Source: Vitellaria paradoxa (taxonomy: Eukaryota > Streptophyta > Magnoliopsida > Ericales > Sapotaceae). Taken from it: a DNA stretch of 64,000 bases. Shown here piece after piece: positions 60,559 to 64,000 of the stretch. The notes beneath the pieces were generated by a model, which saw nothing but the letters and a program-made list of their open reading frames with translations, ran no database searches and was not told the origin of the DNA. The stretch is from assembly GCA_019916065.1 (NCBI GenBank), contig CM034233.1, positions 7,260,516-7,324,515 of the forward strand, given 5' to 3'. Both the position numbers and the translations under genes were made by a program. Numbering within the stretch: position 1 is the first letter of the stretch; every line of letters starts with the position of its first letter.

Positions 60559-61065
60559 GTGTGTGTTTAGAATGATAAAAAGTGAGATAACATGAGATAA
60601 AAAATGATTTGGAAAAACTTTTTACATTTTATGCACACATTTCAAACCGCTTCTTTGGAGATGAACAGTAAGATTTTTATTTCGACGGACTGAATTTTCG
60701 TTTCGACGGATTTAAAATTTTGTATTAGTCATGATTTCTTTGCACTGTAATATGTGAAAACAGTTTCTACAATCCGTTCAAACAGAAATTGGTTGTGCGA
60801 ATCTATCGGAACGATTTTTACAATCCATTTGAATAGTTTCAACGACCTTAGAAAAATAATAAAAATGAGTGTCATTCAATAGATTGGGAGTCCACTGTGA
60901 GAATGACGAAAAAATTTCTGTTATCTGATTAACTGAATTATATTTATCAACTTTTTTTTTTAAAAGGTATTGAATTTTTTTTAATTTTGAAAAGATAAAA
61001 ATGTGTGAAAATATAATAAAAATTTTTAGATATTTTCACTAAATTTTTGTGCACCAAACGCACCC
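60559..61065 (+). mobile_element. Tourist-like MITE (copy B)
   Basis: It is alignable end to end with 3604-4124 in the same orientation. Shared words include GATAAAAAGTGAGATAA, GAGATGAACRGTAAGA, TTTCTACAATCCGTT, GAGTGTCATTCRATAG and TGCACCAAACGCACCC. It is older or more diverged at the ends and has no clear TAA duplication. Confidence 0.75.
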
Positions 61066-62360
61066 AGAATGTTTAAAGAGATAGCTTTGAGGGTCATGCA
61101 AGTTGGGCAGCTGGTTCTCCACATCTGGTTTGAAAGTGGCAACTTATTCCAAACTATTTTGAGTCCTGTGGGCGAATATTTTTAACAGCCCGCAGATTTG
61201 TATATAAAACTGCGAATGATGTGATAATATATATACATACATATATATATATATAAATATATACAAGGTGACAAGAACGGACGGAGATATCCTAAAGTAC
61301 ATGGATTTGTGTATCTATCTGATGCCGTGATACGTGGCCTTTAGCTGTAATCTCGCCCATTCCGAAAGGCTGCTGATCACGTGAGTAGCGCTGCAAATTA
61401 GTAAGTAGTGGCCTGTCGGAGAAGCTCTGCTAGTTTGTGAATAAACAAATTTAAATATTACATTAAAATTCAATTTATTTATTAAAATCTCATTCATTTC
61501 AGTATATAACATTTTTAATAAATTAAAAGCTCGCTTATTTATTTAAATTTTTTACAATTAGAAACATTAATCGGTAATATAACATCATCATGTATAAGAA
61601 AAAATAAATGACATAATAAGGTACTGTTTGGTATCATTAAAAATTATTAAAATTTATGAACTTTAACTACTTTTTATATATTTTTTTAATTAAAATTTTT
61701 CACATTTCACCTTTATATTATATCTTTTTATTTTTATTATACTTTTGACCTTATTTTTTGTCAACCAATTATTCCTAGCTGTATTGATCAATTAAATATA
61801 TTTTTAAACATAATCACTATAGATTTTATTTATAATATATATTATTTGAGAACCATGGCCACCTCTTGCCTCACGCAACCCTCATCATGGGTTGTATCAT
61901 TAATAATAATAATAATACAAATAATAATAACAATAATTATTATTATTTTATTATTAAAAATAAAAATTCTATGAATATTTAGTGATATCTAAAATTCTGT
62001 GACCCTTTAATTTTAGCAAATTTTTTTCTCTTATTTTATTAAGACTTTTAACTTCTCATAATTACTAATTCTTTTTATAGAAGTAAATTTTTTTCAATAA
62101 TCATTACTTAATTAAGTAGATTTAATTTTTTATTTTTAATATTTTGTAAATATCTTTTTAAACACTTATTATATTTATATTTTTTAAATGTCAGTTAATT
62201 ATAAATTATTTATTTAAATGTTTTAATATTTTTTTTATTTCAAATTTATTTGGTAAAAGGTATATATTAACTTAAAGCAAGCCCACATTACGTGTGCGCG
62301 CATGTGTAATACGGCATGGATTTGGATGTAAAACGTCAGCTCGGTAGCTTGTAATCAAAA
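61066..62360. other. AT-rich intergenic DNA, no gene
   Basis: No gene is seen. 61080-61190 and 61270-61440 are GC-richer but carry no sustained frame. There is an AAT run at 61900-61960. Confidence 0.55.
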
Positions 62361-62364
62361 TATA

Positions 62365-62930
62365 TCCATTGGCACTAAAATTAGTGTCAGCCTCCGGATC
62401 CCTCACTGTGTTTGGAAAAAAAAAAAAAAAAAAAAAATCATCGAAGCCTTTCGGCGAAATCGCCGTTCAACGATCGGAACTTCAATCCTCTCTTTGTTAT
62501 TTCTCCGGAGACACTGCAAGTTTACAACGTACGAAGTTTCGTTTGATTACTGCGCTTTGTATAGGAACGGCCCGAAGATTCTCTGTAAATTAATGTCTTG
62601 ATGTTTTCTTCTAATCTCTCTGTAAATTGAGCATTTTTCAATTTTTTTTTTTACTCTGAATTTAGTTTGGCTGTTGAGATATCTAAGCAGAAAAAATAAA
62701 TAGAAAAATATTAAAGGTAGAGTGATGGATTGTAAAATGAACAAAGTTGATCTCCATTATAACAAAGGCATTCATTATGCCTGTTATTTGTCAAAAATGG
62801 TTCTGAAATTTTCAGTAGTGGCTGAGGAAGGTAGCATATATCAAGCAAGCAGTCCTTTCCTCTTTACTCCTATTCAGAGCATCATCAAAATTCTTAGCAT
62901 AAAGCCTTGATCTATCAGCAGGTAAGCTCA
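62365..62930 (+). other. Possible 5' exons of an unresolved plus-strand transcript
   Basis: 62440-62590 is markedly GC-richer than its surroundings and leader-like. A strong donor, CAG|GTAAGC, lies at about 62922. It could be the untranslated start of a gene whose later exons begin at 63541 (CTCCTTACAG|CAG). No coding frame is convincing, so no CDS is called. Confidence 0.25.
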
Positions 62931-63718
62931 AGTAGTTAACCATTTTTACATTGGAAACTCAATGAATTTGAATATATGTTCAGATTGTTTATATATATAA
63001 ATATATATATATAATCATGTCTATGTAAAACCTTTGGGCAGCGTGTTGATTCAATTCAAGTTGGTCTCATTAAATGTTTAGTTGAACGTAGATTGAGGGG
63101 AAGAACACTTTTGTGTTCCATGAAAATGGCATTTGAACGCATACTTTCCCCATTTCATTGAAGCAGGCTGCACCATCCCTTCCTGATTTTTCTTTTGCCT
63201 ACTCTTTATATACATAAAGTACTGAACATGTTCTTCTTTTGGTTGTTAACTTAAAATGTCTCTTAGCCACAGTGATTTTACGCTTCTGTATTGTGTATTC
63301 AAATCTTGATATTGGAATGTAAATTCAAAGTTGCGTTTGCAAAATTTGTCTTCTGTAACAAATGCCAAATGATTTGAAAATGGCAGAATACCATAAAATC
63401 ATAATTTTTAGGATGAAATGGCTTTTTTATTTATGAATTTCTTGTATACAAAATGTTTGTTATCTGCTGGCATACAAAATAGTTTTATTAGTTAAGAGTA
63501 CATCCATCTATCTTGTTATATTTACTCTTCTCCTTACAGCAGAAGAGCAAACCATGGTCCATGACCAGAGACTTTTCAGAAGTATCTAGGTCTGAGAAGA
63601 TTGGTTCCATAAAGAGGCCTCCCAGACATCTTTTTATTGACTGTGGACTAAGAAAGCTTCCGCACAAAAGTGTTACATTGATTTCAGCCTTATGGGATCT
63701 TGGGGGGGACTCCATTCT

Positions 63719-64000
63719 TTAATTTTCCTCTGCAGATTTTGTCTGGCCAGGAGAAAGAACAAGCTGTACACCAGGATTCCTTTCGGTAATGTAACTATTA
63801 AACAGAATAGAGTTGTTGACACCTTGCGTGTTGCTGTTTATATGTGCTTCTGCTGTTTGATCTTCTTCGATTTCCGAATCTTCTGAACCTTCCACCGGCC
63901 TTCCCTCTGTATCAGTTGTGGCTTCGGTCCTCTCATCCAGGTTGATTTTATAGGCCCTGTGGATTTGGACTTCCCCTTCTGTTTTTGTTGACTCATGGCA
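63719..64000 (-). CDS. C-terminal part of an unidentified protein, partial at window edge
   Basis: An open minus-strand frame of 93 codons enters from beyond 64000 and ends at TAA (63719-63721). Its composition is that of a soluble, partly disordered C-terminus: GRPVEGSEDSEIEEDQTAEA is acidic, then NNSILFNSYITERNPGVQ, ending QTKSAEEN. The start lies outside the window. No domain is recognised. A competing plus-strand reading exists: exon-like 63541-63722 and 63736-63785, each with a good acceptor. So strand assignment is uncertain. Confidence 0.35.
   Translation of the reverse strand, partial: CHESTKTEGEVQIHRAYKINLDERTEATTDTEGRPVEGSEDSEIEEDQTAEAHINSNTQGVNNSILFNSYITERNPGVQLVLSPGQTKSAEEN

Overview
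The window is nuclear DNA of a flowering plant, probably a dicot-type or magnoliid genome, although the species cannot be fixed from sequence alone. It is AT-rich, its genes have GT-AG introns, its protein families are plant-specific, and the intergenic space is packed with decayed transposons. I rebuilt seven spliced genes whose exon phases close exactly into full-length proteins. From left to right they are: a catalytic-type ADP-glucose pyrophosphorylase large subunit (+, 522 aa, 14 exons); a secreted GH5 endo-beta-mannanase (-, 427 aa, 5 exons, convergent with the first); a DFR-like NAD(P)H reductase (+, 338 aa, 6 exons) with a broken tandem copy just upstream; the 20S proteasome alpha type-1 subunit (+, 270 aa, 2 exons around a 4 kb intron); a PfkB-family sugar/nucleoside kinase (-, 371 aa, 8 exons, 10.9 kb); a PCBER/isoflavone-reductase-like enzyme (-, 308 aa, 5 exons); and a conserved-looking small protein of unknown function (-, 141 aa, 3 exons). 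A two-exon gene for a small secreted Ala/Pro-rich peptide (84 aa, +) lies at 48.8-49.3 kb. Part of another possible gene runs off the right edge.

Layout: 0-7.3 kb is gene-free, AT-rich DNA holding a SINE-like piece, an AT-core element, a Tourist-like MITE and a Mutator-type element with a perfect 9-bp target duplication. 7.3-15.1 kb holds the AGPase and mannanase pair. 15-20.4 kb is intergenic with the reductase pseudogene. 20.4-23.5 kb is the intact reductase. 24.4-24.8 kb is a tRNA-like SINE head followed by four tandem units. 25.9-30.7 kb is the proteasome gene. 32.5-43.3 kb is the kinase, with a nearly complete but decayed LINE of about 5.95 kb lying antisense in one intron and flanked by a 12-bp duplication. 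43.4-48.8 kb is transposon-rich intergenic DNA. 49.95-50.4 kb is a solo LTR with a perfect 5-bp duplication. 50.6-53.3 kb is PCBER-like, followed upstream of its start by a 1 kb foldback element and a Copia LTR/PBS stub. 55.4-56.3 kb is a U6 snRNA copy fused to a LINE 3' fragment. 57.6-57.8 kb is a fragment of mitochondrial-type large-subunit rRNA. 58.6-59.4 kb is the small unknown gene.

The genes do not form a pathway or operon. They are independent plant genes in starch synthesis, wall mannan turnover, phenylpropanoid-type reduction, proteolysis and sugar phosphorylation. The most unusual structure is the U6-LINE chimera, which reads as a template-switch retrotransposition product. I found no CRISPR array, no tRNA gene and no new protein system.
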